Positions 44,801 to 57,998 are shown, counted from the stretch's first letter. The stretch is DNA of 64,000 nucleotides from Sporobolomyces roseus (GCA_016617785.1 JADILM010000011.1:124001-188000); one strand, 5' to 3'. Notes: generated from the sequence alone by a model not told the origin. Numbers and translations are program-made.

Positions 44801-45889
44801 GTTCACTTCTTATCAGCTCGGCATGAACTGTAGTGTCGAAGCCGGTACCGTAGCAACATTGTCGAATGGCCTGTACATTGGCTGCTTCGACCCAATTCAA
44901 TTCCTCGATTGGTATTGTAAGTCTTTGATTGTTATAATCTTATCTCGAGACGTGGATCGAGATACACCGTCTTTCGTTGCCTTGATACCCCCTTTCTCGA
45001 CGAAGCGACACTTCCCCTCCTCCGGTCGACGAACTGAAATACCGAATGAAAAGCTGATCTGACATCTTCCCTACAGGTTCTCCTCGATCTTGGGCCTGGC
45101 GCACCGAAAAAGAACGTCCAACACTTGATTCCACGGGAAAGCCGACGTTTGCGTACACTGTCGTGGCACAAGGAATGTGTCTTGGTCGCGGCAGCTCGGA
45201 CTACGATCCCGAGGCGAGACGTCGCGCAGAAATCGACGCTGTGCTTAGGTTGTTGGAGATTGACATGAAGCTTCACGCACGCTGGAGGAAAGAGGAAGAA
45301 ATAGAGTTCATGAGGGTAGAAGAAGAAGATCTCAAGAATCGGCAACAACTCGCATCGATGTTTGTGAACCCTGACAAGCGTACTGCTCGAGTGGCTGTAC
45401 CTCGCAAAGCCCTCGATTTAGCTCATTATGTCATGCCGCAGGAGCACAAGGTCTCCGGACCGAAGGCAAAGCTCATGCAAGACCTCAAGCAAGAATCCAC
45501 GACCCTCGCATCAGAACTTGCAGCAGCGAAGAAGACAATCGAGAGGATGACACCGGAGAGTAATAACCTCAAGCAGGAGTGGGAACAATTGAAAGGAGAA
45601 ATCAAACGATTGAAGGAGGAACGAGGTGAGCTCCGTTTTTGCCTTCTCGACAACGAGTTGTCTGTCACTCGACTGATCTCCTCAGATGTCTGAAGAGCGA
45701 ACCGCGCTGGAAAGATATCAGAAATGTCACGATTTGGCCCAGGAACCCTCATTGAGCTCTACCGATTCGTCCCTTTCGCCTCTCGTCGAGATTTCCACAC
45801 CAGAAGAGGTCTCTTTACAGCTGCTCGATCTTCATAGCGAACTTGGCAAGTCCCGAGCGGATTCTCAGTCATTGCAACTCGAAAGCTGA
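44801..45889 (+). CDS. dsRNA-binding-domain/coiled-coil protein C' (right)
   Basis: Paralogue of the gene at 40670-41831 in opposite orientation. The first clear exon follows a CTACAG acceptor at 44800; the in-frame ATG at 44823 (MNCSVEAGTVATLSNG) may be the start, or there is an earlier exon. The exon ends at FLDWYC before GTAAGT. The next contains KPTFAYTVVAQGMCLGRGSS and EARRRAEIDAVLRLLE, a dsRBD-like ending, then a coiled coil (ESNNLKQEWEQLKGEIKRLK). The last exon starts at an AAG|AGCGAACC acceptor and ends with the same EVSLQLLDLHSELGKSR tail as gene C. The central parts differ strongly between C and C'. It converges on the helicase gene, 242 bp between stops. Confidence 0.5.
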
Positions 45890-46632
45890 TACGTCAGCTG
45901 TGATTGTAGCTCGCTTGAAGTTGCGACTCGATGTCGTCGAGGGTCTATCGTAGATTTCATTCTCCTCTCGGCCCTCTCTTTCTCTCTCTCTGTTTGTTTT
46001 GTTTGATTTGGAAACGAGTATATACATTTTTCCGGTGTTCTATAGTATCGTATACGAAGAAGAAAGCGAATGAGAGACGAACGAAAGAGCGAGAAAGTCG
46101 AAATGATCTAGAGAAAGCTCAAAGTGTTCTTTCATCTCCAACTTCCGCCTGCACCCCCTCCTCCTCTTCCACCTCCTCGTGAGAACCCTCCTCCCGCGTA
46201 TCCTCCGCCTCGACTTTGTCCACCTTGTCCTGAACTACCGAAACCGTTTTGCGAAGGAGGTCCTTGATGATTGAAACCAGCTGAACTACCAGGTCGAGAA
46301 CTGTAAGGTGTCTGGTTGCGAGATCCATAGTGAGATCCAGGCGCAGAGTGGGAGATTGAAGACATGGGAAGAGGTTGAGGAATCGTCGAGAGTGAAGGGG
46401 TTTGAGGTCGAGAAGAAGCTCGAGAGGAAGAAGGACCGAGTGATTGTGCGTACCTATCGATCGTGGTTTCGTCAGTATCAAGTAGAATAGTAGAGAAAAA
46501 GAGAGCGCTCACGTATTGAGGAGATTGACGACGTTTCCAGTCAATTGATCCAAATCTTTCACTTCTTGATTACTCAATTCCGTTTCACCTTTATCGACAA
46601 CATCTTCATCTCCCTCATCTTCATCCTCATCA
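45770..46632 (-). repeat. Inverted repeat, right arm, about 0.86 kb
   Basis: Reverse-orientation partner of 39926-40790. This arm lies in intact genes at both ends (dsRBD gene C' and the full helicase gene), so on the helicase side it is the probable source of the duplication. Confidence 0.85.
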
Positions 46633-49600
46633 TCCTTGTCAAACTGTCTACCTCTCGGAGGTTGATGTCCTCCTCTTTGACCAATTCGTTGAGGTCCTTG
46701 ACCTTTCGAAATCGCTACTCCCAATCCTTCGAATACTCGCAACAAGGAGAGATCGAGTAGACCCTTGAGTCGTTCTACGTCGTCGAGAACTGAGACTGCG
46801 CCTTGACCTGCGACGATTGGAAGCCATCCATCGCAAATGAGTCCTTCTCGAACTGGTTGAAGATCGTAAGCTCCGAATAGCATGTAACCCAAAGGATCAA
46901 GCTACAGATTTCGACTGAGTGAGCTTGACGACACAACTTGGAGAGTGTAGAGGAGGGAAGCGTACCTTGGTAGTTGAACGAAGGAAAGTTTGACCTTCAC
47001 CCTTTCCACCGATTGATCCAGTTTTACTCTTCTCACCGAAAGCGTAAAGTTGTTTCGAAGAAGTGATGGGAACATCTGCAGCTTTCTCATTCTTACGAGA
47101 GTTGACAGATGATGGATGAATAGCACACGACTGTTTACGAGCGAGAGATCAGTTCCTCTGGTCTTCGAGAGGGAGTGAGTGAGAGTGAGCCGACTTTGTC
47201 TTGAATCGTTCTCAAGCTCTTCTCACTGATTCGAATACCGAAATTGGGTGCGACAGCGGTAGCGATCAATGCTGAAAGGAGAGGCAACGAGTGACCATTC
47301 TGATTGAGGTGAGCGGGAATCGTAACTTGATTTCGACGACCTCGGAAGAACGGTTGAGGGGCTTGACGTCCACCTCCTGAGATCTGAAGTACTCCAGCAC
47401 GATCGAGAGAGGAGAGGAGATGTTCTTTGATCTTTTGAATGAGGAGTAGTGTAGGTTTCGATAAGAAGTTTTCTCGAGCGAAAGAGTTTGCGGCCTGAAA
47501 TATCGAGGCCATCAATGCTAGATCAAGCATGCAACAGGGAGAAGGGAACTCACATTGTAATCACCCTTTCCTTGCATTTCCCACCAAGCGTTGTAAGCTT
47601 GAAGAATAGCCAAAGGATCACTCCTGAATTCAGCTGGAGCCCAACTATTCTTGACCCTATCCGCCTGTTCCTTCATCAGAGGAGGACTCAAGAATGGATC
47701 TCGATTCGTCAAGATTGCCGCCAACGTCAAAGTTTGTTCCAAACAACGGAAGAATGAACCGAGGAGACAAAGTTTTCCGATCGCTGCTTCGACGGGGAGT
47801 TGAAGGAGGACTCGTCCGAGAGATGTCAAGTGCTCGTTGAGATCGATAGCACCGACGTGAAGGAGGGTTTCGAGAGCTGCTCGGACCCGTTGAGGTTCGG
47901 GAGGTTGAATCGTTGAGGAGAGAACGTCGAATACTGATAATCCTGGAAGTTGGAGACCAGTAACGTGCATCGCAGTCGAAGCGAGATCCGTACGAAGCTA
48001 TCGCAGCGAGTAGATGTAAGCTAGGTATTTTGAGAAAGAAGGAGAGGAAACTAACCATCTCGACAGTTTGATGGATGTCCATCGATTTGAATCTTGCGTT
48101 ACTAACGATTCCATAATACTCTCCTTTCCTATGCCTACCAGCTCGACCTGCCCTCTGTAACACGTTACTAGTTCCCGTCCAAGCGCTGACCAATTGAGAC
48201 AACCTCCTTTCGGGGTCGTACCTTTTCTCTTTACATTTCGCCGAATCGACGACGTAAACGACATCGGGGATTGTGACTGAAGTTTCGGCGATATTGGTCG
48301 AGAGGACAATACGGCGAATGTTGGGGTTTGAAGGAGGTTCGAAAACTGCTTGTTGATCTGCTATAGGAATCGTCGAATGAAGGACGTGTAACTCGTATCG
48401 ATCTGGATCGTTCAAGTTGAGGTCGAGTAGAGGATAACGTTGTCGATCTTGTAAGATGTTTCGAACGGATTGAATCTCGTCCCAACCTGGGAGGAAAACG
48501 AGTACGTGACCTTCATCGGATTTCGAGAGGACATGAGCGATGATGAGGGCGAGTAGAGGGTAGGGCATGTCGAGATCATCGATTTCTCCTACTGGTTTAC
48601 CGGTTCGATGATCGATCGGAATTTGAGGGACGAGTTCTCGTTGGAGGTAAGGAATTACTGATTTCTCGTTGAATACCCATCCTCCTCGGTTTTGAGGCAA
48701 TCGTTCTCCTTGAAGCGTCTCGACGATGTCATCCAACCAATACTTCTCGACGGGGAATGATCGACCTGCAGTGAGTCGGGATTTGTGAGCATGATTCGGG
48801 AGAGAAGTGAACGAGAGAGATCGGGGGAAACTGACCTGGAACTTCGACGGTAGGAGCCAACATTCCACTATCTGGATCCTTGAAGTAGTTTGTAAAGAGT
48901 GTAGGATCGATAGTAGCGGACCTGTGAGGTCGTGGAGGAATCTGCCAGTCAATAGAGTTCAAGTAGGGACTGAGCAGAGACTCGAAAGACTCACATGAGA
49001 ACGACCTTGATTTCCTTTTTCCCAATCTTCCTCCTCTCATGTAACAACCTCCTCAACACGAACAATAACAAATCGGTATCTACATCCCTCTCATGTACCT
49101 CATCGACGGCGACATGAGTGACTCCATCCAAGAAACTCTCTCCCTCTTTCATTCCCTCTACCGTAGTCTTGTCCAAATCACTCTGTAACCTCCTCAAAAA
49201 CAATCCAGTCGTACAGAACAAGATTGAACCATCTTTCTTCGGAACCTTCGATTCGAACCTAACTTGATAACCGACTTGATCCCCTAATTGTTGACCCCTT
49301 TCCTTGGCTACTCGTTCGGCTACACTGATGGCAGCGATTCGACGCGGTTGAGTACAAACAATGTTGCATTCAGCACCTTTGCCATCTGCGATATGATCAT
49401 CGAGGATTAATTGAGGGATTTGAGTAGTTTTACCCGAACCAGTAGCGGCGAGTACGACGACGACGGGTGAAACTGCAATCTTGCTCAATACTGACGAGGC
49501 GTATGAAGTGACGGGTAGAGATTCCCTCTGAGCTCGAAGTTTGACCAATTGAGGAGTTTGATCCGATTGATAACTCTGTAACCTTTCCCTCATCTCTTGA

Positions 49601-51352
49601 GATTTCTTGTCCAAATACTCTTGTTTCTTCATCATAACCACCTTCCTCCCCGCCTCGAACCTCTCCTTCTCCAATTGACTCATCTCATCTTTCTTCCCTC
49701 CCTCTTCTCCTACTCCATCAACTTGAATCCCCCTCCTCCTCATGAAATACCTCTCCTTCTCTTTCCTCGCCCTCTCCTCTTCCCTCCTCCTCATCTCTTT
49801 CCCCCTCACAACCAACTCACTCTCCCTCGCTTCCCCAACCGCATCAGCCGTCAAAACCTCAATCTCTTCATCCCTGACAAAGAATTCGACACTAGCCGCC
49901 ACAACTCCCTTTTCAACTTTCTTCTCCCTCTTCTTGTCCTCCCACGAACCCCACAATGAAGGATCCATATCGGTCAAATAAGATGCCGTGTCGAGGTAAG
50001 CGATTTTGGTTGCTAAATCTTTGCGTTTAGCTGAACCCATACCAATTCTCGACCCTAATACAGAGAGTGTTGCACGCCAAGTAGATACACCTCTTTGACG
50101 AGTAGGTTGAGAGGTGTAAGAGAGATCAGGTCGGGGGAATTGAAATTTCGAGCCTATTTTTTTTTTGATCACTCAAAGGAGATCAGTTTTTGTCAAAGTT
50201 GGCTAAAACGAAACTGAAGTGATTATCGAGGAAAAGGGGGAGAGAGAAAGGGAGGGAAAAAAAGGGAAGGGAAGACAGGCGTACAATAGTAATCCATGAA
50301 TAACCTAGCTTCAGCCAAATCGATCCTTTGTCCATTACTCAAAGTAACCCATTTCCCATCATTCCCGCCACCAGGAGGTACCACTCCTGTTGCTGTACCG
50401 TTCTGTTGCTGTTGTTGTTGGGGATACGTTGGGATAGCGGTTGAAGATTGACCGTAAGAAGAAGTAGAAGGGGAGTTGAATGCTGAGGATTGCGAGTAAG
50501 AGGAAGGAACGGGTTGGGAAGCGGTATGTAAAGGTGTATGTTGACCTTTCGTTCGAGTTGGTAAATTAGACTAAAAAAGATAGCAAAAGACAGAGAGAGA
50601 AAGGGAAATGAAAGTTCAGTTTCACTTTCGCTTCTTTCTTTTGATTCGTTTTCCCTGAATCCCCCCGAAGTTAGAGAGAAAAGAAAGCTTACGGAAGTGA
50701 ATAAACCTCTCGCTGATAACCTGACGCATGCTTCGAGAGCCGCCAATTTCTCTGCCTCTTTCGCATTGACCGCAGAATCTCCGTACCCAATGATGGGTTC
50801 AACGATTCCAGGCATCGAAGGTGCACCATAAGCTCTCTGAGGTGGAGGTGGGTTTGGATCGGCTATTAACTGACTCCTAAATTCCCTCTCAACAAAAACA
50901 TACTCATCGATTTCTTTCTCTCTCTCAGAGGAAGGAAGAAAAAGGAAAGGGTGAACGTACCTCCATAATTCTACTCCCTCTACTCTAACTTTCTTAGTAC
51001 TGTATTGAACGTCCTCTCCGAGTGCTTTGAGATAGTTTGAGATAACCCCTTTTGGATTCTCTACGTATTTTTGACCTACGATTGCACGGGGAGAGGAGAC
51101 GAGTTGTTGGTAGAGAGTGTGGAGGATGTAATCGGATGAGTGAATTGGTGGGGGAGCAGAGGGGGAGGGAATGATCGAGGCTGATGGGCGAGAAGAAGTA
51201 GAATTGAACCCTCCTCCTCCTCGAGAAGAACCTCGTCCACGGGATGAGCCACGTCCTCGACCGCGATAGGTGGACATGTGGGATTGAGGTGGTAAGGGTA
51301 GGCGTTGATTAGAAGATGAATAATTAGGTGAAGGAGATCTAGTACGCTTCAT
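46132..51352 (-). CDS. DEAH-box (RHA-type) RNA helicase
   Basis: Starts around ATG 51352 (MKRTRSPSPNYSSSN) or the ATG at 51277 (MSTYRGRGRGSSRGRG); about ten exons. An RG-rich N-terminus leads to a dsRBD-like part (GDSAVNAKEAEKLAALEACV). The helicase core has AATGSGKTTQIPQLIL (motif I), CTQPRRIAAISVAERV (Ia), VAVDEVHERDVDTDLLL (DEVH motif II), SAT (III), HVLVFLPGWDEI (IV), VLSTNIAETSVTIPDV (V) and QRAGRAGRHRKGEYYG (VI). Winged-helix/ratchet and OB-fold regions follow (ILTNRDPFLSPPLMK, EGLICDGWLPIVAGQ). An acidic stretch and Gly-rich RGG tail end it. The set fits DHX29/DHX36/Ylr419w-type helicases that unwind structured RNA; the exact orthologue is open. Its tail is duplicated at 39926-40427. 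Confidence 0.85.
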
Positions 51353-51563
51353 ACAACTTGAAAACCGAGTTCGAGTCTTTGGTATGAGAGGACTAGTCAC
51401 TCTCTGGATTGATCTTTGAACTGGGGTTGTCGAAGAGTTTGAATGGGAAAGAGAAGGAAAGAGTGATCGTCAACTTATCTCCCTCCTCCAACTCACCCAA
51501 CCCACTTTCATAAATCGATTGATAGTGATTAGCTGAACTTAATCACCCCTCCCCCCTCCAACG

Positions 51564-54500
51564 ATGAATAACCCAAATGGGGTTCCTATCCCACCTCTCC
51601 CTTCGAGTTCATCATCCATCGTATCTCCTTCTCCTCCACCTAGTCTCCCTCCTTTAGATCCAGAAGTAGAAGAATTATGGTCTTCGAGAGCTTTATTACT
51701 CGTCAGTCTTACTCTCTCATCTATCTCTAGACTTTCGTTATCTCTCTCAACCTCATCTCCCTCTCCCTCTCCCTCTCCACTTGCCAAACAGGTCCTCTTC
51801 CTACTAGTCCTATCATTCTGGGTTTCCTACTATCTCAAAGTACGCCGTATCCGTTCAATCCATGAAACTCTAGTAGCAATGTTCGCTGGTACGTCTCCCC
51901 CATCCTCATTCTCCTTCTCTCCTCCCAGGATTCTCCCACTTACCCCCTCTCTCTCTCTCTCGTGAGTTTAGGTATGTGCGTTGGAGCTATCGTGAGGATT
52001 TCACCTGGACATGTAGTACAATCAATGATTGCTTTTAAATCTACTATCCTTTTGAACGTTCTCCTACCACCTATCATCCTCAATTCAGGTTATCAACTCA
52101 AACAAGTACGTCGTACTCTCCCCTCCTCTCTCTCTCACATTCTCAGAAGGGTTGCTGATTGGGAGAGTGAGGGGTTGTGGGGATTGAATAGGAGAATTTC
52201 TTTCGAAATTTCGGAGTCATTTTAACTTTTGCGTTTGCAGGGACTTTTATTAGTGCCGTTGCACTAGGGTAAGTTCTCTCTCCTCTCTCTCTCCCTCCCT
52301 CCCTTCTTTTCCCCAAAGTGTACTGACAGAGGAGTTTTGAGATTGTGAAATAGGGTGATAGTTTATTTGTATTCGTTGTTGGGATTAGAAGGGTTGAGTT
52401 TAACCATCATTGAATGTTTACTCTTTGGTTCGACCCTATCAGCGACGGATCCAGTAACCATCTTGGCAATTTTCAATGCTTTACATGTCGATCCTAAATT
52501 GTATTCCGTGATTTTTGGGGAGTCCATCTTGAACGATGCAGTTGCTATCGTCATGTTTGAGTGAGTCCTCCCTTCCCTTTATCTAACTAGAGAGGTGTAC
52601 TTATGTGAGTGTGGGAGTGAGCGTAAATTAGGACATTGAGTCAATTCCATGGGGAGAAGATTTCATTATTTAGTTTCTTTCATGGAGTTGGAATCTTCCT
52701 TTTGACATTCTGTATTTCAATGGCGCTGGGAGTCATGTTCGGATTAGCTTGTTCCTTGATGCTCAAACATTCTGAACTAGGTAAGCACCTCCCTTTCTTC
52801 CTTCTTGATCACGATTGAGATGGGAGCTGATGATATGAGGAGTGGAGGGATGTTAAATAGGGAGATTCACAGAGATTGAAGCATGTTTGGTATTATTGAT
52901 TGCTTATACGAGTTATTTCTTTTCGAACGCTCTCACCATGTCTGGTAAGTCCCTCCCTCTCCCCTCTCGCGATCCGAAGAAAGAGGGGGAAAGCTGATGA
53001 GATTGAGGGAGAGAGTAGGAATCGTATCGTTGTTGTTTTGTGGGATCACTTTGAAACATTACGCTTATCACAACATGTCACATCGAACTCAACGTACAAC
53101 TCGTTACATGTTTGGTACACTAGCTCAAGTAAGCTCAACTTTTCCGAACACGAATCTCAATCACGAGGGTAGGGGTTTGGATACTGATACTGATCTCGTC
53201 GAGTGTTTGAGTGTAGTTGTCGGAGAATTTCATCTTTATTTATTTGGGATTGAGTTTGTTCACTATGGAAGAACTAGTTTACAAACCCATGTTCATCATC
53301 GTTACTGCCGTTCGTCTCCCTTTTCTCCCTCCTTCCTCTCCTCTCCTCTCTCACTCACCCTTCTCTGAGAGATGGATCAATATATATAGATCGCAGTATG
53401 TATCGCTCGATACTGCGCTGTATTCCCAATTTCGAAACTGTTGAACATTTATTTCAGAGCTAGAGGTTCGAGAACCGATGAACTACCTCATAGTTATCAA
53501 GTCATGTTGTTTTGGGCGGGTTTGAGGGGTGCGGTAGGAGTCGCGTTGGCTGCGGGGATGAAAGGGGATCATGCGGTTGCGCTGAGAACTACTGTGCTTG
53601 TTGCCGTAGTGTTGACGGTGATTGTTTTCGGTGGAACTATTGGGAGAATGATGTACGCTACCTTTCTCTCCCCCATTGAAGTGAGGATATTGATGTGTGA
53701 TGTTTTTAGTGAGATTCTTGGAATTCGTACGGGAGTTGATGAAGGTGAAGGGGATGAGAGTTCAGATGAAGAAGGGTATGGATTAGTTGGAGGAGGAGGA
53801 GGGGGGGCAGAGGGGGAAGAAGAAGGGAGAAGGTATTCAAAGAGGAGATCAATGAGTTTGGGCAAGAACGGGTTTGGATCGGCAAAGAGAGAGAGGGAGA
53901 GGGATTGGAGTAATGAAGGAGACGCTTCGAGTTCGAATACTTCGGCAGGTCCTCATGGTGATTCACCTTACAAGGATGATGTGAGTGCAACTCTTTTTGA
54001 TCTCAGTGGGACTGCTCACTGATTTGTTCGTTTCATTGCGATTAGCTGCCATTGAGGAGTTCGTCAACTTTGAGATTAGGTTCGACTCGAGGAGGGAAGT
54101 TAGGAGGAGGAGGAACGGGAAGTCAACGATTCGGTTCAGTTTCGGCACCTACGAGCGACTTGTCTGCATCTTCATCAGATTCAGATCCAGACATCTTACC
54201 CTCGGCTCAATCGACTCTCGATTTATCCTCGACTTCGAAAGCACCCTTGACTACTGAAGGTGGAAGTGATCGAGTGTGGAGGGATGGACAGTGGTTCACC
54301 GTTCTCGATGAGCGATACCTTTTACCGGTGTTCTCGAATGCGACGGCGAGTAGGAAACAGGCGACGAAGAAAGCTTTACTCAAAGCTAAACGATCCTCGT
54401 TCGCGATTGATCGATCGAGTGGAGATATAGCAGGTGATGATAGCTTTGATGGGAGTGGGAGTCCTTATTTGGGAGCGGGAGGAAGTAATCATCAAGTGAA

Positions 54501-55108
54501 CCCTTCTTTCTCCGTATGTTCCTGGAGTTCACTTCACTCTGCTCTTCGAAGCTGACTAGAGCGCGCTACAATAGGACATCTTATCATCCCTCGTCGCTCC
54601 AGCACTCTCTTCGGGTTCTTCCGCTCCTCAACACTCACACGGAACTACTTCTGCTCCCCCTCTCTCTCCAGCTTCTCACTCTTCACATCATCCTCTCCAT
54701 TCGGGCAACAACAAACGAAGAGATTCTCTCAACGGCTCTTCATCGTCGACAGTTCTCGATCTCAACCTTCCCTCTTCTTCCTCCTCTTTCGTCTCTCCCA
54801 ACTCTCCCATGCCTTCTTCGGATATCTCTCACGCCGCTTCGTCCACCTCTGCAGCACTTACTGGATCATCCTCTGCAAGTGAGAGGAGACCTTCAGCAGC
54901 TAGATCAAGACTGAGCATCTCAGGAACGAGTTCTTTCATGTCTCCTCAACAATCGCCTGGAGGTGGTTCAAGTGGATCAAATACTCCCGTCATGCCTTTC
55001 TCGTCGTCATCGAATAGGAGGAGTATCAGTAATCAGGGATCAGCATCAACAGGTTCGGGAGGGAATGGAATGCTGGAATTCGATAACCAAGGAGGTTCAG
55101 GACGATAA
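51564..55108 (+). CDS. NHX1: Endosomal/vacuolar Na+(K+)/H+ exchanger, NHX type
   Basis: Starts [17 protein letters not shown] at 51564; ten or more small exons. Membrane segments include [31 protein letters not shown] then [24 protein letters not shown], and the hallmark [20 protein letters not shown] and [16 protein letters not shown] with the conserved Asp residues of CPA1 exchangers. Later exons give [34 protein letters not shown] and [17 protein letters not shown]. These motifs mark the NHE6/7/9/Nhx1 group, which moves Na+ or K+ into late endosomes or vacuole in exchange for protons. The cytosolic tail, about 400 residues, is Ser/Gly-rich and includes [19 protein letters not shown]. It diverges from the helicase gene (starts 211 bp apart). 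Confidence 0.9.
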
Positions 55109-55324
55109 CAGGGAATTCTCTCTTTTGTTTGGAAAGTAAATAGAAGTTGTTCCTCTTTGCATTGATACATTACGAGCGATCTACTCGAGTTCCATCGCTC
55201 TTGTCGAGACTGAATCGAAGATCAGAAATTCGGATCACGTACTCGAACGAGCTGCCCTCCTATCCGCCTCGTCTCCTCCCGCTCGCTGAGCACGCCTTCC
55301 GTCGCTTTAGAACCCCTGCCCTCG

Positions 55325-56798
55325 CTACTCCAGCTCGCCCTTGTTCCGTAAGCTCAGTACGAACCAATTTCGATTGGGCGAATCGGTTTCGACGATTTCG
55401 AAAGAGTCGATAGGAGGGAGGAGATCTCCGGCCGCCGTGAGCGCGCGTCTTGTCTTGAGGAGTATCGATTGTTGATCGTAGATATTGATGACCCTACGGT
55501 TGTTCGCCTCGAGGTCGTACTCCTCCAACGCTTGAATCAACGATACCACCGTTCCCTCAATCACGACACCGTTTGTCTTTGCCCTTCCTATCATATCCTT
55601 CAGCTCCTTGAGTCTAAGCGGGCCCATCTCACGACGTTTCTCCCAGCATTCTTTCCAATCCTTCATCGACATCGGACAACGGTACAACTCGCTACTCGCA
55701 CTGAACCCCTCCCCGGACGGCCTCGTGATTCGTTTTCGATCATGTAGGTCGTGGTGTAGCAGGTCGAGCGTGAGGTGTCGAAGGGAGCGAAGACGAGACG
55801 GGCCTGAGATGAGGGATTCGAAACCGACGGGATCGATTTTGCCGAAGCCGAGACGAAGGCGAGAAAGGAGAGGTAGATGCTGCAGAGTTGTATGAATCTT
55901 TTGATTGTAACACTCATCACCAAGATCGAGGGAGCGAAGTTGTGTGAACCTTGCCAGTTCCTCTTGTCCCCTCAACGAAACTGGTGCCATGTAAATTGCT
56001 AGAACGAGGGTTTCCAACGAGTTCGGGTGATGTCGGAGCGCATCAGACATGTGCATGTTGTTACCGTTCTCGAGCAGCTCCAATCGACGGAGCTTCGGGC
56101 ACGCGGCAGTGATGCGGCTGACGGATTCCTGTATGGTCCCCTCCCCATGGACTTCAAGGTTCTCCAACATCGGAAGAGAGAGTGATGAAGATTCTTGACC
56201 CTTCGGAATGTCGACGAAGGACCAACCGAACAGCCTGAGGTCTATGAGTTGCGGAAGCCTTTCCAGAAACGCCAGGTCTCTCAAGTTGAAGGTGCCGTGG
56301 TAGAGAGCGAGATCCATCTTGACCGAGCGCAGCGATAGAGGTAACTTGATTGTCGCCCCTTCCCATTGAACCAAATCAGTGAGACCGAAACAGTCGAGGA
56401 AGGTGAGGTTGGGCAGATGTTGGAAGAGTGTATTGAGGAATTCGGAATCGAGATGCGGACCCTCCTCATCCATTAATAGTTCGAGTGATTCGACGAGGTT
56501 GCCTTTACATGGGTGGTGCGTGAGTGTTTCGAGGAATCGCCAGGCTTGTGAATTACTGAGGGTATTTTTGCGATAGAGCTGTCGTTCGTGGAAAGGGAGC
56601 AGGCGCTTCGAGAGGGGTGCGGCAAGAGGGAAAAGTTTGTAGGCATATTCGAAGATAGTGTCGAGGAGTTCGTTGGGGAGAGAGGAGAGGTAATCGATGT
56701 GGAAGGAAGACTGGAGAGGGAGAGGTCAGTCAGCTTACAGAGAGCATCAGGAAGCTCGTAGGGCTTACTTGATTCGATTCTGAGGATACTGAAGCCAT
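55325..56798 (-). CDS. F-box and leucine-rich-repeat protein, copy 3
   Basis: Exons 56798-56769 (MASVSSESNQ) and 56710-55325, with a 58-bp GTAAGC...CTCCAG intron, give 471 residues. The F-box is HIDYLSSLPNELLDTIFEYA, followed by PLSKRLLPFHERQLYRK; LRR-like segments include FLDCFGLTDL, LPQLIDLRLFGWSF and LRRLELLENG; the end is NWFVLSLRNKGELE. It should be a substrate adaptor of an SCF ubiquitin ligase. It is the right-arm counterpart of the start-less copy at 18319-19842: the 5' flank and first exon are almost the same, but the LRR part is strongly diverged, no closer by eye than copy 1. Confidence 0.8.
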
Positions 56799-56965
56799 CC
56801 TAGACTAGTCTCGAGCCGACCTAAGTCGGGGAAGCGAAGGGCGGGAAGGAGAGAGATGAAAGAATCGAAACAGCTCTTGACCCTCGACCAACCACTTCGA
56901 ATAGCTAGCCAGACATCAAGACAGTAATACATGACCTATACCCTCAAGTAGAACTCGCAGCTCCC
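56799..56965 (-). promoter_or_regulatory. Conserved 5' flank of F-box copy 3
   Basis: Close match to 18140-18318, including GGTTGGTCGAGGGTCAAGAG and the TCGATTCTTTCATCTCTCTC tract just before the start codon. Its conservation suggests shared control of the F-box genes. Confidence 0.45.
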
Positions 56966-57786
56966 TTTCGCCCTCGTCTCCTCTTCCCTCTTCCTTTCGC
57001 CTCATCTCGACTCTACCTCTCTAGTAGGCTCAGGGCTAGCTATACCGATATGATATGTGCCGTCAAGCACCACTCTTTCCTTCACGAAGCGCTCATCCAT
57101 CTCTCAGCTTGTATTGCTCTCGATCCTTCGCTCGTTTCGTTTTCGTCCCTCTTCTAGCCCTCCTCTCCTACTATGTTTCTCGGGATTCGGCGTCAGGTCT
57201 GTCTTCATCTATTACAGGGACTCCTGCTGCTTGTCGCGCTTCAATTCGCTGCGGTGTCGATTCGTTGCTTTGCGATTCACTCAGATCTGTCGAACTCTGT
57301 ACGTCGACTTGGCTCCTGCTTCGATATCACATCTATGAACGGTACCACCTCAATCCAACAACTTCCAGGGTGACAAGGCGGAAGCACTGAGTCGGGGAGG
57401 GAAGTGTCAAGCCGATGAATGCGAAAGGGAGGAAACCCCTTGGAGATCAACTGAATGTTGGATAGAGCAGACCCTGGGCAAGGCTGACGAGCGATGAGTA
57501 GCGCTGGTGGAGATGGTTTCGTGATAGGACGGCCCACTAGAAGTTCACAGGGAGTCAGAGGTCAGAATCGATCGCAAGAGATGGGAGAAAGCGGCAGAAA
57601 TTCACCCAGTTTAACCTCGTCGGAGACTTGCGTATCTTCTGGAGGTGCACGTTTCGACGATAATCTGGCCTGACCCGAGCGTGAGGTAGAGGAAGAGCGA
57701 GGCGAAAGGTCGAGAAAAGTAAGCGAAGGAGGCACGACTTTCGCATATTTCTGTCCTCAGTCTCTGAGCGAGTAATCTCACATAGA
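56966..57786. other. Spacer, right-arm counterpart of 17307-18130
   Basis: Matches the left-arm spacer in reverse orientation, with the same parallel open frames. No gene is called. Confidence 0.4.
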
Positions 57787-57875
57787 GGCTCACGGATAGC
57801 TCAGTGAGATAGCAGCGTCTCTCGACTAGACTCCTGCGATTTCACAAGTCCGAGGAGTCCGATCTCAAAATTCCC
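57787..57875 (+). ncRNA. tRNA-like or hairpin element upstream of gene B'
   Basis: Begins GGCTCACGGATAGCTCAGTG, like a tRNA A-box region, and has a GACTCCT...AGGAGTC hairpin. The 3' part reads GATCTCAAAATTCCC, so the B-box-like sequence of the left copy (17217-17306) is lost. There is no acceptor stem. Same place relative to gene B in both arms. Confidence 0.25.
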
Positions 57876-57998
57876 ACTTTTCTCCCTCTCTCCTTCTCTC
57901 TCTCTCTCTCCCTCCTTCTTCTCACTTTCATCTCGATTCAACCTCTCTCGACCATTCTCATACCTTTCCTTCACGGCTTTCTCTACTCTCGAGCAGGA

